From: an uncultured Clostridium sp. | GTDB lineage: Bacteria > Bacillota > Clostridia > TANB77 > CAG-508 | Reading direction: 5' to 3' | Assembly (NCBI GenBank): GCA_900553685.1 | Contig: USEI01000033.1 | Coordinates: 1 to 7,054 of the forward strand | Length of the DNA: 7,054 nucleotides | Part shown: positions 6,410-7,054 of the stretch, one piece after another | How the letters are laid out: every line of letters starts with the position of its first letter | Numbering within the stretch: position 1 is the first letter of the stretch | Translations under genes and position numbers: made by a program | The notes under the pieces: generated by a model | Database searches by the model: none | The model's input: the letters and a program-made list of their open reading frames with translations, nothing else | What the model was told of the DNA's origin: nothing

Positions 6410-6453
6410 GTTAGAAAATATGTTTAGTTTATAAAAAAAGAAGGAGGAATTAA

Positions 6454-6939
6454 ATGAGAGAAAAAGTTTTAGAAAAACTAAAAGAAATAAATATAACATA
6501 TAAATTAGTGGAGCACACACCAGTTTATACAATTGAAGAAATGGATGCATTAGGAGATATTTTTGATAATGCAAAAATATGTAAAAATTTATTTTTAAGA
6601 GATCAAAAAGGAAAAAGACATTTTTTAATTGTTGTACCTGAAGAAAAAAGAGTTCCTCTTTCAGAAATTCCAGAAAAAATAGGAAGTACAAGATTAAGTT
6701 TTGCCTCAGAAGAAAGACTTATGAAATATTTAAAACTAACACCTGGTTCTGTAACGCCACTTGCGGTTATTAATGATGAAGAAAATGAAGTAGAAGTATT
6801 TTTAGATGAAGATTTAAAAAAAGAAAAATTATTAGGAGTACATCCTTGTGAAAATACATCTACAGTTATAATAACAGTTAAAGATTTAGAAAAATATATT
6901 GAATCTTGTAATAATAAATATAAATATATAAATTTATAA
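6454..6939 (+). CDS. ProXp-ala/PrdX-like aminoacyl-tRNA(Pro) deacylase
   Basis: A 161-residue cytosolic protein of the YbaK/ProX superfamily, in the subgroup of free-standing prolyl-tRNA editing proteins (PrdX, ProXp-ala). These hydrolyse mischarged tRNA(Pro), typically Ala-tRNA(Pro), in trans. Marks include HTPVYTIEEM (21-30), the conserved lysine in KNLFLRD (K44), KRHFLIVV (54-61), the GSTRLSFASEERLMKYL stretch (77-93), the G-x-x-x-P substrate loop GSVTP (98-102), and LGVHPCENTST (127-137), whose HP-NT region lines the active site. Length and motifs are normal, so it should be active; alanine as substrate is a family inference. The start has AAGGAGG at 6441-6447, 6 bases upstream. It is controlled by the T-box leader just upstream, so expression should rise when a particular tRNA is uncharged. 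No proS or proline-reductase genes are in view; whether more genes follow in the operon is beyond the window. Confidence 0.9.
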   Translation: MREKVLEKLKEINITYKLVEHTPVYTIEEMDALGDIFDNAKICKNLFLRDQKGKRHFLIVVPEEKRVPLSEIPEKIGSTRLSFASEERLMKYLKLTPGSVTPLAVINDEENEVEVFLDEDLKKEKLLGVHPCENTSTVIITVKDLEKYIESCNNKYKYINL

Positions 6940-7054
6940 TTTAAAAATATATAATTCAATTTATAAAGAGTATAATTTTAACTAAAAATAAATTTTAAAT
7001 AAAGACAGTAGGTAATATGTCAATAGAAAAATAAAAAATTTTTCAAATATTTTT
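6940..7054. other. AT-rich tail without a recognised gene
   Basis: About 115 bases, mostly A and T. A weak hairpin (GAAAAAT pairing with ATTTTTC, about 7028-7045), followed by T-rich sequence to the window edge, could serve as a poor terminator for the deacylase gene. I see no reading frame with a ribosome site here. Confidence 0.3.

Larger units (their letters stand above)
6146..6410 (+). ncRNA. T-box riboswitch leader
   Basis: This leader senses uncharged tRNA and lets transcription continue into the downstream gene. Stem I begins with ATGAAAAGG (6164-6172). AAGG (6169-6172) pairs with CCTT (6252-6255), and flanking TGA and GAG elements fit the kink-turn. The loop-E strand AGTA (6181-6184) and the distal AGAGAGC...GGTGAAA element (6200-6220) are conserved T-box features. 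A 7-bp helix, 6186-6192 with 6238-6244, leaves a 7-base 3' specifier strand (6245-6251). In the standard register its codon is ATC (6248-6250) followed by the conserved A. Further stems are 6263-6269/6286-6292, the CGCA/TGCG hairpin at 6294-6307, and an AT hairpin at 6323-6349. The T-box bulge TGGTACC (6358-6364) binds the tRNA 3' end; its T predicts discriminator base A73, which fits tRNA Ile, Pro and Ala alike. The T-box identity is secure; the specifier reading is moderately so. Confidence 0.93.

Noticed and set aside
6386..6959. Two minus-strand open frames opposite the deacylase gene
   Set aside because: Both overlap a clearly recognised gene and its terminator, and the products are low-complexity.

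Overview
The window looks like chromosomal DNA from a very AT-rich Gram-positive anaerobe, most likely a member of the Clostridia (Bacillota). Intergenic DNA is extremely AT-rich, nearly every gene has a strong AGGAGG-type ribosome binding site, stops are TAA or TAG, and one gene sits behind a canonical T-box leader, a regulator found mainly in Firmicutes. The species cannot be named from the sequence.

Left part (1-1785): a short Dabb-family (stress-responsive alpha/beta-barrel) protein at 62-346. Next is a 349-residue protein at 482-1531 with its own predicted promoter. It reads as a distant, probably catalytically degenerate relative of HipA-type kinases. A 48-codon small gene with a good ribosome binding site lies at 1639-1785.

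Middle part (1991-3975): an apparent two-gene operon. It holds an MgtC/SapB-family membrane protein and, overlapping it by 8 bases, a GltD-like iron-sulfur/FAD/NAD(P) oxidoreductase. The operon ends at a perfect 12-bp hairpin at 3943-3975 that probably terminates transcription from both sides.

Right-centre (3981-5904, minus strand): a single complete ABC-exporter half-transporter (membrane domain fused to ATPase) with its own sigma-A-type promoter (TTTACA-17-TATAAT) and a roughly 95-base leader. Its base composition and codon choice are visibly richer in G+C than the flanking genes, suggesting horizontal acquisition. No substrate gene or partner lies in the window.

Right part (5905-7054): an AT-rich spacer carrying a perfect five-copy ATAAAT hexamer repeat. 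It is followed by a promoter with an extended -10 and a complete T-box riboswitch (stem I with kink-turn and specifier loop, smaller stems, antiterminator and competing terminator). The T-box controls a ProXp-ala/PrdX-like deacylase that removes wrong amino acids from tRNA(Pro). My reading of the specifier loop gives ATC (isoleucine), not a proline or alanine codon. This is the most interesting mismatch in the window. I do not see a CRISPR array, transposase, prophage, tRNA or rRNA. Most of the window is ordinary chromosomal content, and I see no compelling evidence for a new multi-gene system.
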